Part shown: positions 21,513 through 34,330 of the stretch, one piece after another
Numbering within the stretch: the first letter of the stretch is position 1
How the letters are laid out: every line of letters begins with the position of its first letter
Source: Ciona savignyi
Taxonomy: Eukaryota > Chordata > Ascidiacea > Phlebobranchia > Cionidae
Direction of reading: 5' to 3'
DNA length: 64,000 nt
Assembly: GCA_000149265.1 (NCBI GenBank)
Contig: CH003126.1
Coordinates: 1,699,190-1,763,189, forward strand
The notes under the pieces: model-generated
The model's input: the letters and a program-made list of their open reading frames with translations, nothing else
Database searches by the model: none
Told to the model about the DNA's origin: nothing
Position numbers and translations under genes: made by a program

Positions 21513-24500
21513 TCAAAGTACCTGAGAAAATTCTGAAAACACTGTTCTTTGAACGTTGGCTTGACACAGTCCCATTTGGTTCGAGATTTCAGCCAACTGG
21601 AAATAACGAAGGAAAATTAGAATATATTTTTAATAGAGGATATACAAGAGACAAGTAATTAGTTTTAAGCTAACAAAGATATAGTGGTTTTGTAGTTACA
21701 TAAACCTATGTTTCTATATTTCTAGCAAGCTATATCATAGGGAAAAGAGTAGAAACATTCACCTTCAATCGTACGTCTTCTCGCATAAAAGCGTAGAGAA
21801 AGGGGTTTACGCATCCGTGTCCCCAAGAAAGACAAGTCAACGCCATGTGGATGTTGTACTGGATAACAGACGGCTCTGCTTCTTGCGCTGCAAAAAAACA
21901 AAACTTTAGAGAAAAAAAACAAAAAAAAATTTTGATGCAGTAGGTTAATTCCGCCGACCGATTATAGACAATAAAACATTTATGTTTTATTTATATCAAT
22001 GGGACAACTCCCAAGCGCCGTGAAGCCAATCACGGTCTCAAAACCCACCACGGTAAGAAAATATAAGAACGACTTTATGCGGAAGTCAAAAGGGCGGAAC
22101 CGATATAGTGTTTCGAGCAGTCAACTCGAATTTAAACAGGATACAATTTATATAAGGCAAATACGACACAGTTTTTTTTAACTAAGACTTTTAAAATAAT
22201 TTTCTTTTAACTACAGTGCATATTGCGAGGTGTAACGCTTATTGGAGACAAACATAAAGGCCTATTGCCGCGACAACAGCTTGCGATAAAAACAAGGTCT
22301 CCTTGGGTCAAAACCTCACAGATTGATTTTTGCTTTATTTAACAGCAACGCCGTTGTTATTGTTGAGTAATTGGGTCTTAAGCCACTATATTCGGTCATT
22401 CTATTGACGTTTTATAGAAAAACACGCATTTTAAAAGACTTTTACATAACATACGAATAACGTATTATTGCAGTTTTTATTTGCACTTAAAGTCATTTTA
22501 ACCATATAAAGCTTATACTCCTTGGTTAGGGATGGTATGTTTACATTATCCACCATAAATGGCCAAATGGCATCACATATACATTTATATTTAAAATTGG
22601 ACGTACTGACGAACCAACCACAGTTTTAAAATTAGGCCAGGTTTAAAAAACACATTGTTTTGGTAGATAAACGTATATATATGGATGTTACATTAAAATC
22701 ACTACATTGGTGGTTAACTATTGGGAGTAATATTATAAACTTCTCTGTTAGGCATAATGCCACCATTGTTATCGCGAGTTGCGCAATATCAAACTCTTGT
22801 AATATTTTGGTGTTTGGAAGAGACTAGGCCTAGTTGCGAGATTTAGAAGTTAGTTTAACCAGTACCAATATTAATTTTCAATATGTAGAGAATTGAAGTT
22901 TACAAGTTAAAATAGCCTACTGTGTAAAATATTAAAAAAACACACAATTTTTTGGCTATAATTGATCGCAGAAGTAAGGAAGTAAAATTAGTAAACTATA
23001 AGTTTAGGTTGGAAGAACGTTTTGCTACTGCTAGAATTGCGCGTTTTTGTAACTGGAAATCCTTATGTGGTGGTTTTGGAGACACCGCTAAAAGATGTGA
23101 CATGGTTTTATAAATTGGACTTCGGTTGTATGTCAGGTCAGATTTCTCATGTTATTAAATTTTCCAGCAACGATTGCAAAAACCAAGACTAAATTAGTGG
23201 TCACCCAAAAAATTAATGAAGGGTAATTCACTAAAATGATGCCATTACCGCGCCGCAAACAAGACAGACTAGTAGTTCAATCGTTGTTTCAGAAAACCAC
23301 AGTCGCTGTAAAACAGGCAGACTATTGGAGACAGGGTTGTTATTGCACATCTTTCATCGAATGATTTAACCGCAAGACAATAAATATGTTGCGGTGCGAT
23401 TAGCTTAACCGTGCCTGTCAACATCTACAGTTTTAAGGGTGTTTAACCTTTCTTAAATAAGAAATCTTCCAAACAACGTGTCATAAAAACGTGTTTGAAA
23501 CCTGTGAGTTCTTTTTAATATTTCTAAACGCTTGTCGCACAGATGGCGATAACGGATTGATTGGCACAGCGCCGGATAGTGCAATACTAAATAACTTATC
23601 GTTCCTAACTTTCTTGTCCTTGTATTACTCAACACACTACTAAGGTCTTAGGCCTATGACAGGCATGGGCAACATAATACCCCCTGACCGGGTCCGGCCC
23701 GTGAAGGGATTTTGACCGACCCGCAAACTGTATCTAAACATACCCTGTATTTAGGATATTAAATACTATTCATGTAATAATCCTGCCAAACAAGAACTTT
23801 ATTTTCCCATATCTGGCCCGCCGGCTAGAGAAGTTGCCCATCCCTGCACTAAGACTTGTGTTTAAGTTGTTGTTTAAGTTGTGGCCTAATGGTTAATGCA
23901 TCCGATCGATTTCTACTTAAAAGCGGTCTTCGGGGATAAGCCCATCACAGCTTCGAAATCTGGCCCGGTTACAAAATTTATAACTAGTTTAATGCCCTGC
24001 AAGGAATATGTATGTATTTCAAAAGTTGTTTTGTCAACTTACGTATAATTCCGATTCCTTGACCCATGTATATTAGGTTTGAGATTTGGTTCGGTAACAG
24101 ACATGCTAGGTAAACAATGACCACGGTCGAAACTGTAAGTGTCACTCGGTCCTGTTAACGACAAGCAAAGTTAATAAAGATATCCACGGTAAGGCAGCGT
24201 TTAATGAATAATGCCAATAAAGCATAAGTGCAAAATTAAATTAAACGTAACTCAGTAGAAAAAATACAAGATCTACTGTTTTTTAGAATGCCACGTACAA
24301 TATCTTATATTGTACGAAAGATAAGTTACAAACATGACCTCAATGCACTTAACGGACGTTGCCTAAACCCAGCGGATGGGTTCTACCAAATTCAAGGAAC
24401 GTGTGAATCATACACAACAAACAGACTGCGATAGTCCTGGTAACCCGACGGTGGGTGCGAGTTGATCTGACGATTGTTCGTGTGCTAACACCCCGTGCGT

Positions 24501-27500
24501 TTTAAAATTCACGGTGATAAAACACAATTATCATGGTTGTGTGTCCAAGGTTTAACCTGATTGATTCACATACCTATTTTTGTATAAAATGGTTGTAATG
24601 ACAAGTCCACCGTGGTTTCTTAACTTAATAGTCTTAAAATATTAAAATCGAAAGCATCCTATAAAACAATAATATCCAGAAAAAAACATTAATTTTCTAT
24701 CATATTTTAGCCGTAAAGCTATGATTGCGGAGTTGCGATAAAAACTGCCAACCTGTTTTAGCCTAAAAAGCTTCTTTCGGGATTTCCTGCGCCGAAGATA
24801 CGCTACGATGATAATGTACGAAACTATCATAGTGCAAAGCGGGATGCTGAAGCCAACAACAAATCTGCAACGTTGTAGTATTAGTGGCAACACATATCAG
24901 TGATACAGGCGTTGGTGCATAGTGTTTTTGCCCGTAACGGTTCTGTGGAGGGCTTTCTAAGATCGTGTCGACAGACTGTGCAAGTGTAGTCAGTCATGTT
25001 AAGCAATCAATTAACGCCGGCAATATTTCAGTCGAAAACAAATTTTAATTACTTTGCCGAAAACATGTAACACGAACATTAAAAATGGGGGAAAATAGAT
25101 AGAACAACAATTATTGAAACACGTCTATAATCTGAGTAATTAATTTAAAAGTATGGGTATGACCAGTTGCGACCGCCAAACCTATAATGAGTATATATAC
25201 GTAAAGAAAAATTTGGAAGACATCGCTATTACAAAAAAATTATTAAAATAAAAATTTTCTATGAGGTGTTATTTTTAAGTCTAGCGAGGAGGTTAACTTA
25301 ATATAAGAGTATGCAAAAATAGTAAAAACATTATTTTCCTTAATCGCAATAATACAGTGCACCAATAAAAAACGCAACGTGTGGAACAACCTAGCAAGTT
25401 ACGCAAAACAAATACATCGATAAACGTAAATATCTATACTAGTATGAGTATACTATGGTTTGGCAATTTAATACGACCGTATAACTTTAAATAAGCCATT
25501 AGCAATTGCGGTGTGCCCGTAAAAAAGTATTGTTCATAAAGAATTTTTCTTTGACATTTTACAGAAGGAATAAATTGATTTATTTGCTTTTTTTTGTTCT
25601 CCCTTTTTCTAATATTGAATATGTTGGTTTTGCATCTGCGTATGACTTGTTTTACCTTTTGTCGGTCCGTCGTGACCAGTCTCTACTCTCGTAATACTTA
25701 CTACCCACCTTGGGTAAAAAAAATTAGCACAGTCAAAAAAGAACGTCCAACTTATTACAATATATATTTGGGTGTGTTTAAAACCACGCCCAGATAAGAA
25801 AAACAAATGCAAAATTTCCGTAACTATTACAGCATTGTAATTATAGCGTACTCGGTTAATATACTTAAAACAATTGATTGTACATGTAGCTTAAAAAGTG
25901 ATTAAGTTATTAAGTTCCCATCTGTCATAGACCTATATCTATATATCAATCAATAAATATGTTTTTTTAATCTGCGCTATTTCTTTTACTATATTATTAA
26001 ATATTTTGTAATTTGGTTATTGTAAATAAGGGAGAAAAAAAGAAAATACAACGGTCGTAATGAGGAACCGAGATATCATGGCTTCGAAACCTAAAGATTT
26101 TTTCCTGCTGTATTTTTAATAACACAAGACCACAATATATCATAATTTACCTTAAAAGAAAATGGATGCAAAACCAAGTCGTGTGGGACTCAATGTGCTC
26201 GTTAAATTGCCACTGACAATGGGAATGACCTGCAAAATTAAGTTCGTCGTTTGCCTAGGAACGAGGGTACGGCCGATTGGTTATATTTCGTTGAACCGTC
26301 AATCGAATACTGACGCAATCGAAACTAGAAAGTCGGTGATGTCCCGGACAAGGCACTTTATAGATAACGTTGTCTTAAGCAAGATTAATGGGTTAACCAA
26401 AATCTAATGGAAAATGCACAGCCAATGTAGTAATACGTACTACATTAGATAATCGGACGGTGGGCAGACCATGTAATCTGACGGTTTCCACTTTATAGGA
26501 TATAGGATATTAATGTTTATCCCCCTGAATGGGAAAACCAAGCAGGTTAACACACGGGCAATCGTCAGTTCACCTCGCGCCCACCGTTGGGTTACCGAAC
26601 CTATTGCACTTTGTTGTATATTTTAGACATTCCTTCAATTTGGGTAGAACCCATTAATCCTCTGGGTTCGGACAACTTTCTAGTATTAGGCGTGCTTTAC
26701 ATTAACATAGATAAACGTGTTCACCTTGGCACACAGATATCATTTACACACCTCAAACCTTGCAGCGTGGAAACATATATCCAAGAAAAACAATAAGAGA
26801 AAAGTACCCACAAATTTACTGTACGGATGTTGCTCGTTCTTTCAAGCAATATCTTTTTATTAACCGCTAAATAATTGATATTCAAGTGATATTTAAACGC
26901 TAGGCATACGCCAATATTTGGTGCCACGGCTTTAGGTAGAAAATATTTAAAATAACTGTTAATGGCATGGCAGATTGACATACTTTTCTACGCACATGTA
27001 GCACTTGGTACGAAATTTGTTTTGATTTTTAGTTGGTTATAATCTCGATATAAACTTTCCCCAAAAAAACTATTCTGTGCAGCCCGCCATATTTTAAGTT
27101 CATCCATAAATAAGTTTATAACTTAACGTATGTTACATTTTTTCTCTTAATTATATCTTAATCTTGTGTTTCTTAACTTTAGCGAACGGTTAATATCTTT
27201 CTCGTCTTGGGGGCACATTACATAATTTTTCCCGGGCGGTTTAAAGTACCTGTCGATGGGTCGAAGGTTGAATCTCGAAAGTAGAGGGACATGCAGCTAG
27301 CAATGCTAGCTAGAACCCACACCACTGCGATGGCGACCTTCGCCTTTTGCCAAGTCCTGGATAAAACAATCACATAATTAGAATAACGTACTAATATGTA
27401 CACACATTGTTAAGCCAATATTTATAGCAACACTATGTATTCATAAGACATCCTCGACCCATAGCCGGGTTACTCTAGGTATTGCAATATCTCTTTTTTT

Positions 27501-29367
27501 AAAGTGGTCTGGGTGAGGATCGAAACCACCCGGTCTTGTCCTGACCTCCGTCTTTAGATATGGGATGCACGTCATTCGACGAGTAATTATTTTTTTGTTA
27601 AAAGGGCAACCCAGCTAACAAGAAATCATTTCTGGTACTTAATTTTTTATTCTGTGAATAATTCTCATTAAAGTTGCTTATCGAACGGCTCTAGGGAAAG
27701 ATTTATGTAATCTCGTGGTTATTGGAGTTCATTTAAATTCCAATAACCGCGCACTAATTTGTACCATTGTGTGGCCACCACAATTCAAATCTATATTATA
27801 AATAACTAAACCTATGTTCGGAGTTGTTAAAGTGTGCTTTATTACCTTATCGATTTGCTCTTCTTATAAAAAACCACCGCCATAAGCCGGTCAAGGGACA
27901 TCACGGCAATTAAAAACACACTCGCATACGCAGAGCAGAGGGTTAAAGCTGAAGCGATCTTGCACACGACTCGGCCAAACACCCATCTGTGAGAGTTAAA
28001 CTACCATCAAATAAATGCGTAGACTTTAAACGGAAATTAAACTGTCACCAAATGACTGCAAGAAATGTAAAAGAAATTAAACTGTCATCACTAAACTGTA
28101 AGGAGAATAAACTTTAAAACACAAATGTTTTGAGCTCATAGGGCATTTTTCTTTAAAGCGCGTCAAAATGGGATTGACCTTGGCATCTCCCAATCGTTTA
28201 TGCGGCTACCACAAAAAAGCAATAGCCTTAATCTTGTAACTTAACCCACATGTATTCTTGCGGGTATAATTACGTGTTGGTTTGCGATAAGAAACTGTAT
28301 TGCAAACCAATAGGGCAATTTTATGTTGAGTGTTATAGCGAGCGGTTGTTCGACATTTGATTTATGGTGGTACGGGTTTTAATAATATTAGCCGTGCTGT
28401 TAACGAATTACAGATCTTATACACAAACCCTTCGATACCCCAGTGTTAAAATATCATGTATTTTAACTACCACATTCTTATAATAAACTCATATATTTGT
28501 TAGTTAAATTCGCACGTAAACATTGGTATGATAACAAAATATGACGTATTAAAAAGAAGGCAGGGCGATAGTACTTATACACTGGTACAGTTCGTTAAAT
28601 AGACATTAAAAGCTTATAAATAATGCAAATGATTTGTTCTAGTAGTCGACCAGGTTACTTATATTTATTTCCCAGGAGCTGTGGGTTAACTAACACAAGT
28701 CTTTGTGGGAATATAGTGAGGTCGGCGTACGGTGGCCTCCGCTCGGAAACATGTACGACATTGGTTAAATTGTATAAAATACACAGACCCGGCATGGTAA
28801 AATCAACTCCGAGCGAAGTGTTCTGTTTACTAAGATTATTGCAAACCGTTTTTGATATCAGGATAAACCAATTATAAAGAAAGTAGTCTTTAACTATAGG
28901 CATATTTTTCTTTTCTTACCTTCCATTCAGAGAGAATTCGGCCGCCCAAAGTGGCATCAAGCACAAGAAAATAATATCCGAAGCAGCTAGATTGATCACG
29001 AACAAGTCTGTAATCTTTCGTCGACAGGACTGAAAAACAAGTTGTTCTGATAGTGCGCTTATTGGGTGGTTGATTTTAATGGAGCTCTTACCATTTTTAC
29101 CATCACATATATGACCAAGGAGTTGCCGATTCCGCCAATGACGAAAACACTGCATAATATCACAGGCAGCACAACTGCAGTCACTGGGGATTGCGCCAGG
29201 TAAAAATGATCCTCGATAGGAGATATGGTTGACGAATTGAACGTCGATTCATTGTAGAACTCTGTGTAGTTTTCCGTAACCGCAGGAATGCTAAACGCTG
29301 CCGTCATTTTTGTAACAAATATATCAGACGACTTAACGTTAATATCCTGTTTGCAATTTGAAAGCAA
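21513..29367 (-). CDS. Class A (rhodopsin-type) peptide-receptor-like GPCR
   Basis: Seven-transmembrane receptor that would couple an extracellular ligand to G proteins at the plasma membrane. Exons, 5' to 3': 29367-29092 (N-terminus with glycosylation motifs NYT, NES and NSS, plus TM1 with GIGNSLVIYVMVKM), 29029-28920 (TM2, INLAASDIIFLCLMPLW), 27986-27846 (TM3, CKIASALTLCSAYASVF, then DRL), 27356-27250 (TM4), 24864-24753 (TM5 and a basic loop RRRKSRKK), 24151-24043 (TM6, VYLACLLPNQ), 21887-21763 (TM7, GCVNPFLYAFMREDV with NPxxY) and 21596-21513 (short tail, stop). Start is ATG 29367, or ATG 29307 (MTAAFSIP). The pattern is like apelin, angiotensin or chemokine receptors; the exact ligand class is not clear. 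DRY is replaced by DRL. Phases join except between 27250 and 24864, where the exon for extracellular loop 2 was not found. Confidence 0.78.
23660..23846. mobile_element. hAT-like MITE
   Basis: Starts caggcatgggcaacat and ends aagttgcccatccctg, a clear terminal inverted repeat. The interior is shared with 10.92 and 43.96 kb (gaagggattttgacc, actgtatcta, cattcatgtaataatcc-like). It is intronic in the GPCR gene. Confidence 0.7.
23872..23975 (+). repeat. SINE B copy
   Basis: The head gttgtggcctaatggttaat (A-box-like) is followed about 70 bases later by cagcttcgaaatctggcccg (B-box-like). It is in plus orientation inside a GPCR intron. Confidence 0.5.
24348..24535 (+). repeat. SINE A copy (hinge and tail)
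   Basis: Begins with ggacgttgcctaaacccagc, continues ggttctaccaaattcaagga, gtaacccgacggtgggtgcg and ends at acggtgataaaacacaatta. The tRNA-like head is missing. Confidence 0.6.
26505..26690 (-). repeat. SINE A copy (tail half)
   Basis: Inverted tail ggatattaatgtttatcccc, then caatcgtcagttcacctcgc, cgttgggttaccgaacctat, and the hinge acccattaatcctctgggtt. It stops before the core and is intronic in the GPCR gene. Confidence 0.65.
27717..27748. other. Short perfect hairpin
   Basis: ggttattgga and tccaataacc are exact inverted repeats of 10 bases around an 11-base spacer. It lies in a GPCR intron. No function can be assigned. Confidence 0.5.
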
Positions 29368-29520
29368 TCAATGCAAGTGTCTGTAGGCACCTCTGCTTGT
29401 ATATACCAACGTAGCTTTTGGAGAAAAAGGAAATATCTTCTGCAGCGTCCTCCCTTCTCTCATTTTCTCTTTTTCGTTTTTTTCTGTCCCTCTCACACCC
29501 CTATTTACCAGCTAACACTA

Positions 29521-29704
29521 AAGGGAGGGAAATAGGGAAGGAGATAAACTGCTCACTAAAACTATATAAACTAATTTTAATCCTTCTCTAAACACTAATC
29601 TTAACACCAGAACTAACCTTAACTCTAACCCCATGTTTAAAACTAACTCTATTGCCCTAATCTTTATTTTAGTGCAGTTTTTCTCCTTTCCGCTTTCCGT
29701 CCTC
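29521..29704. mobile_element. MITE copy upstream of the GPCR gene
   Basis: Left end aagggagggaaatagggaag with aaactgctcactaaaa; right end ttattttagtgcagtttttc continuing into pyrimidine-rich sequence. The ends are inverted repeats and the interior matches the copy at 17.6 kb. It sits about 150 bases upstream of the first GPCR exon, so it could lie in the promoter. Confidence 0.65.
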
Positions 29705-31189
29705 AGAGTTTCCCCTTACTAACCGAAACTTCTAAAACACATATACAACATCATACCAACCTTGTTACGTATCAGCTCTTGAAATGAGCTATCTGTGCTG
29801 AGCAGGTTATTGATTTGTTGCTGTTATAAACTATAGCATTTATGATGATTATAGTGCTGAGGAGATGTTATTCCAACAGGAAGTCGCTAACAGCTTATAT
29901 ACAGCAAGAAATTATTTGGTAACTAAAACATTTTATTATACAACAATCCCAACAATATTGCTGCTAAAAAAACAAAATTCCTTCCGCGATATTACAAACC
30001 AGTGATTTATAACCTTTTGAGATGAATTTACCCTTTGCCGAATCTTAAGTTCCTCCCCGTACAACTGAAAACAGAAAAAATATATACCAAAATACTTGAA
30101 TTTCTCTGATTTTGTTTAATCAGTCAAAATTGTTCTATTAGACCAGAAAAGTAGTTTGGTTGGCAGTAGCAACAGGCATTTTGGACACAATCAAACTACG
30201 TACAACCTGTCACAAAATCAATTGTTGCTAAAGAATCGTTTTGCGCTATGTGCTTGTCTGATCAACCTATACATATGTTTTCACTTTCCACATACTTATC
30301 TCACACAGGCGGTTCAGTTTAAAACATTTTCTGGGCAATTTTACGAACTATGATGCATTTGCAAGAAAACCCTTGGGCTTAGTACAAACGAAAAGCAAAA
30401 TAAACATAAAACCCTGTTGTACTGTGAAATCACTAAGGTGTTTATTTACAATTGGAGGTAATAGTTTAAGTTCCTATTTTAAAACGAGTTGCTCAATTTG
30501 TCCTTTTGTGTTTTACACTAGAAGTATGGAATTAATTGGTTGTTATATATATATATCTCTCTATTGATTTCAGTCGTGCTCTATGTGATGATATTATATT
30601 AAATTATGTTTACAGGTAAGGCTAACAAGCATTTTTCGTTAATTATTTTTAAAATTGCAAATTTCGGTCGATATATAAAATTAATCGAGTTTAAGGTTTT
30701 GTTATCGCTGAAATCACGCGTTTTGTAAGTGGAAGTTACATTTTTGAAAACTGTTTATCATCAGACCGATGATATTGTAAATAAATTCAACGATGTCGCA
30801 ATGGGAACTTGGAAGAGCTCGCTTTTTAAACGCATATAAAGTGCGTGGCCAAGAAGGCTAACTTCACCCGACTGTCTACAGACAACCATTGACGAAACAC
30901 AACCATTGAAGAACTGACAAATCTAATTAAAATTGCTACCATATTGCTGAAAGATTAAACAGACAACAAAAAATAATGGCTTCTTTGATTCAAATTAAAG
31001 TTTGTTCTCAAAACGGAAGACCATGTCATCGCATTGATGTTTCACAATGTCTACGGTCAATACGACCTCTAGTGTGAGACGAGTTAAAATGAGGTTCAAG
31101 GGAAGATATAGGCTATACTTAAGTAGCGTCAGCTAGACGGACAGGGATAAGTGGGAACTAAAAGCTTTTAAGGATACAAACCTTGCATA

Positions 31190-31600
31190 ATCGGGAGGAC
31201 AAAAGGAACTAAACCTTAGATAAATTATAAAAAAATCTTACTTAAACTATATAAAAAAGAAGTTCAAACTTACATAAACTTTAACGTTACATAATTGAGA
31301 GGAAAAAAGGAAGTAAAACTTGGATAAAGTATAAAATTTTTTTACACAAACTCTATAAGAAAGATGTTAAAACTTACATAACCTTTAACGTTACATAATT
31401 GAGAGGAAAAAAAGGAATTAAACCTTAGATAAATTATAAAAAAAATCGTACATAAATTATAAAAATAATCTTACATAAACTCCATTAGAAGGAAATTAAA
31501 CCTTACATAAATGGGAGGAAAATTATGCACTGAACCTTATATAAATTATACAAAAATCTTACATAAACTCTATAATAAAAAAGTAACTTTACATAAGCTA
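31190..31600 (+). repeat. Tandem repeat, about 104 bases x 4
   Basis: Four successive units each begin tacataat(t)g.gaggaaaa, continue ggaa.taaaccttagataaat, and end with cttacataaac-like runs. Units differ by small changes. The sequence is AT-rich with no coding capacity. Confidence 0.65.
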
Positions 31601-32574
31601 GTGGCTGAACGGTTTTGTTTTGAAATGATAATGGGCAATTCCAGTTTTGTATATGAATCGCGCTACAAATTCTGTCACACGATACAAATCTGCTCTTGAT
31701 ATATATTACTTTAGACTTCCGGCTAATGTTGGGATATATATATAAATCAGCGGCAAAATGTTGCATTTATGGCTATAGCCAAATAACCCTGTTCAAAACT
31801 ATGTTTGATGAAGTATAACACTCTGCAAACGTTCAGTTGAAACTCCGGTATATATAGCTAAATGCCTTGTACACAGATTTCGTTAGGAACATAGTAGTTC
31901 GTCTGCTTCTACACGAAGGCGAATCATCAACGACTATAAACGCCTTCTGACTGATTATCCTGTGAGGGTGGATATGTTCTCACGTTTAACGTAGCGTATC
32001 CCAATCATGTCTTTATAAATGTGGCTGCAAATGGCTTAGTTCAGTTGCAGGCTTTGATACTACATGACGTAATGTGTCACGTCATCACTGTTCGTAAACA
32101 AGGCGGCCAAAACAAAGAAAAGGATTAGATGGAAAAATCGATACGATGTTATCTTGAAATATATAAATCATTTTGCGAAGCTGCGAAAATGTGTCATAAG
32201 GGTGTGCCCTGGTCATGTTGTGAAACAAGTGCGGTTATGTTCGATCGGTTTCCCATGGTCATGAGTGACGAATAACTAATAAGCTTGGCGTTTTTCTTCT
32301 TTCGTATGAGTTGTTATAGAATCTAGATAAACAATTTTTACAGAATCTTTCGGTATTCTTTCGGTCGCTATAATCTTAAATTGCGCTTTAAGTACTCTCG
32401 CATATTTTAATAAAATTGTTAACCAAAATGGGTTGAAAAGTTTTATGACGTATTTAATGCCTTATGACGTCAGACAAAGTACGTCGACGTTAATGATAAG
32501 GTTATCGACATATCACTAATCATCAATAGCTTGTTGATCCTATCTTTTTTTGAAATGACACTTTTAATGACACA

Positions 32575-32795
32575 CTTTTAATATTCATGTTTATCCCCGT
32601 GAATGGGAACACAAGGGGCGTTATCACACGGGCAATCGTCAGATTATTTCTCGATTATCTAAGGGAGCGTTCTTAGGTAAGATTTACCTCGCGCCTACCA
32701 CCTGGTTATTGGAACTATTGCAGTGTGTTGTGTATGAAGGGAGTTCCGTAAATTTTTTGTAGAACCCATTTATCTACTCTATGTCGGCACAGATA
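32575..32795 (-). repeat. SINE A copy with internal insertion
   Basis: Inverted tail aatattcatgtttatccccg, acgggcaatcgtcagattat, then about 40 bases of foreign or duplicated sequence, then the continuing block ttacctcgcgcctacc, gcagtgtgttgtgtatgaag and the hinge agaacccatttatc. Confidence 0.6.
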
Positions 32796-33279
32796 ATCAT
32801 ATGTTTTAATTACAGCTAATCGTACCGCTGAGTGATTGGGAAATATGTCTGTTATACCAGAGAATTTGTCAACTGTTATGCCGAATACGTATTTGCTATA
32901 GAGAAAATGCAGAAAAGTAAAGCAACCTTTAAGGATGCAATTTAATCCAGGAGCTAAAACTGTATTTCTGGTGTATTGTTTGTTCTTCTTCTCTTATTTT
33001 TAAAATAAATGTTCACCAAATTCACAGTTAAATTGGTGTATTAAAAAAAGGTTTGGTAAAATTCTAAACAAAAAATATAAAACAGGTAAATAGCACTATA
33101 TGCAAGGCTAATGTAACACAGGTTATTTTTAGGTTTGCATGGAGGGTAATCATCACCTTCCTATTCCACTCTTAAAGATAAATAAAGTAATATCATGCCT
33201 TAAATAGTGAGACCACCGAAAGACATAAACATAGCGTTTTAGTTATTTTAAGCCGTTCCAGCACTGTTTTACAAATTAC

Positions 33280-33850
33280 ATTTTCAGTTACTGGACTTTA
33301 ATTGTCCAATTTGTACTGAAAAAGTAAATGGCATTTAACATGTTAATGTAACGAGGAATGAAATACTACAAATAAGTAAAGGATTAGGAAACTGGTATTT
33401 TATTTTAACTTGTACAATCAGTGACACAATACGCAACCGATAATAAATTTCACATGTTAAATAAGTAAATTATTACGAAACTCATAACCAACCTTGCATC
33501 TAGAATAAATGATGCTAGATTAAGGGACTGTTAACAAACTCTAAATGTAAAATTAGTGACGGATTATGGAACCGATACCAGTTTTTTACAGATACATTCA
33601 GTCAAGGAACCAGTCCCGGTAATAAAAATAAGTAAACAGAAAATTGGTAACCGACTCCATATGTAGAATCAGTTACGGAATAGAAATCAGCCGGAAACAA
33701 ACTGTACATGTATACGGAACAGGTAACCGGTTATCAATTTCACATATTCCATTAGTAAAGGACAAAAAATTACCGGCAATTGTCTCCACATAAATAACAA
33801 AATATGTAACCAGTGTTCAATTTCTCCTAAGAATTATTGATCTTATGGGA
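33280..33850 (+). repeat. Degenerate tandem repeat
   Basis: Loose units of about 50-60 bases recur, with variants of agtgac..aat..g.aaccgat, aataagtaaa and aactc.acatgt. The units are strongly diverged, so the period is approximate. Confidence 0.4.
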
Positions 33851-34202
33851 AATTGGTTTTTAACTCTATGTATAGAAAGCCGATTTATTATACGATGGCC
33901 AAGCATTTGGAAGGCTTTAGAGTGGTCTTTTTATTGCACGGCTGTATAATTTTCGAAATTTACGCAAAGTTTGGTTAAGTATATAAATGTATTGAATTAT
34001 TAAGAGGTGTTAAAGTTTAATAAAGTTCAAATTAATTTACCAAACATTTTGTGCATTTAAAACGAGTGATTAATATTAATGACTTCTTTGATGAAGATAT
34101 TTCCATTTCACCGCTATGTGAGACATTGTATAGAGATGGACAACTTATACTCGTGGCGACCAAAAAATGTTAATTATACTTTAATATACAGGTAATCATT
34201 TT

Positions 34203-34330
34203 ACGAACGGTCGTGTGGTAAAATGGTTAGCGACGCCCGATTCATATACAGAGTGCCATCTTAATAATAATGATCCTAGTGGCGATTCCATCGCCGGTGG
34301 TAATCTTCATGGTTCAAATAAGCTGCGTTG
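34203..34330 (+). repeat. SINE B copy
   Basis: Plus orientation: head ggtcgtgtggtaaaatggtt (A-box-like), cgacgcccgattcatataca, and later catggttcaaataagctgcg (B-box-like). Confidence 0.6.

Noticed and set aside
24865-24975. Upstream extension of the GPCR TM5 exon to an acceptor near 24976
   Set aside because: The phase fits exon 4, but the frame meets a stop before TM5. The acceptor at 24865 keeps TM5 open, so the loop-2 exon remains unlocated.
26162-26407. Plus-strand open frame of 81 codons
   Set aside because: It overlaps sequence resembling a diverged SINE and lies in a GPCR intron; there is no protein resemblance.
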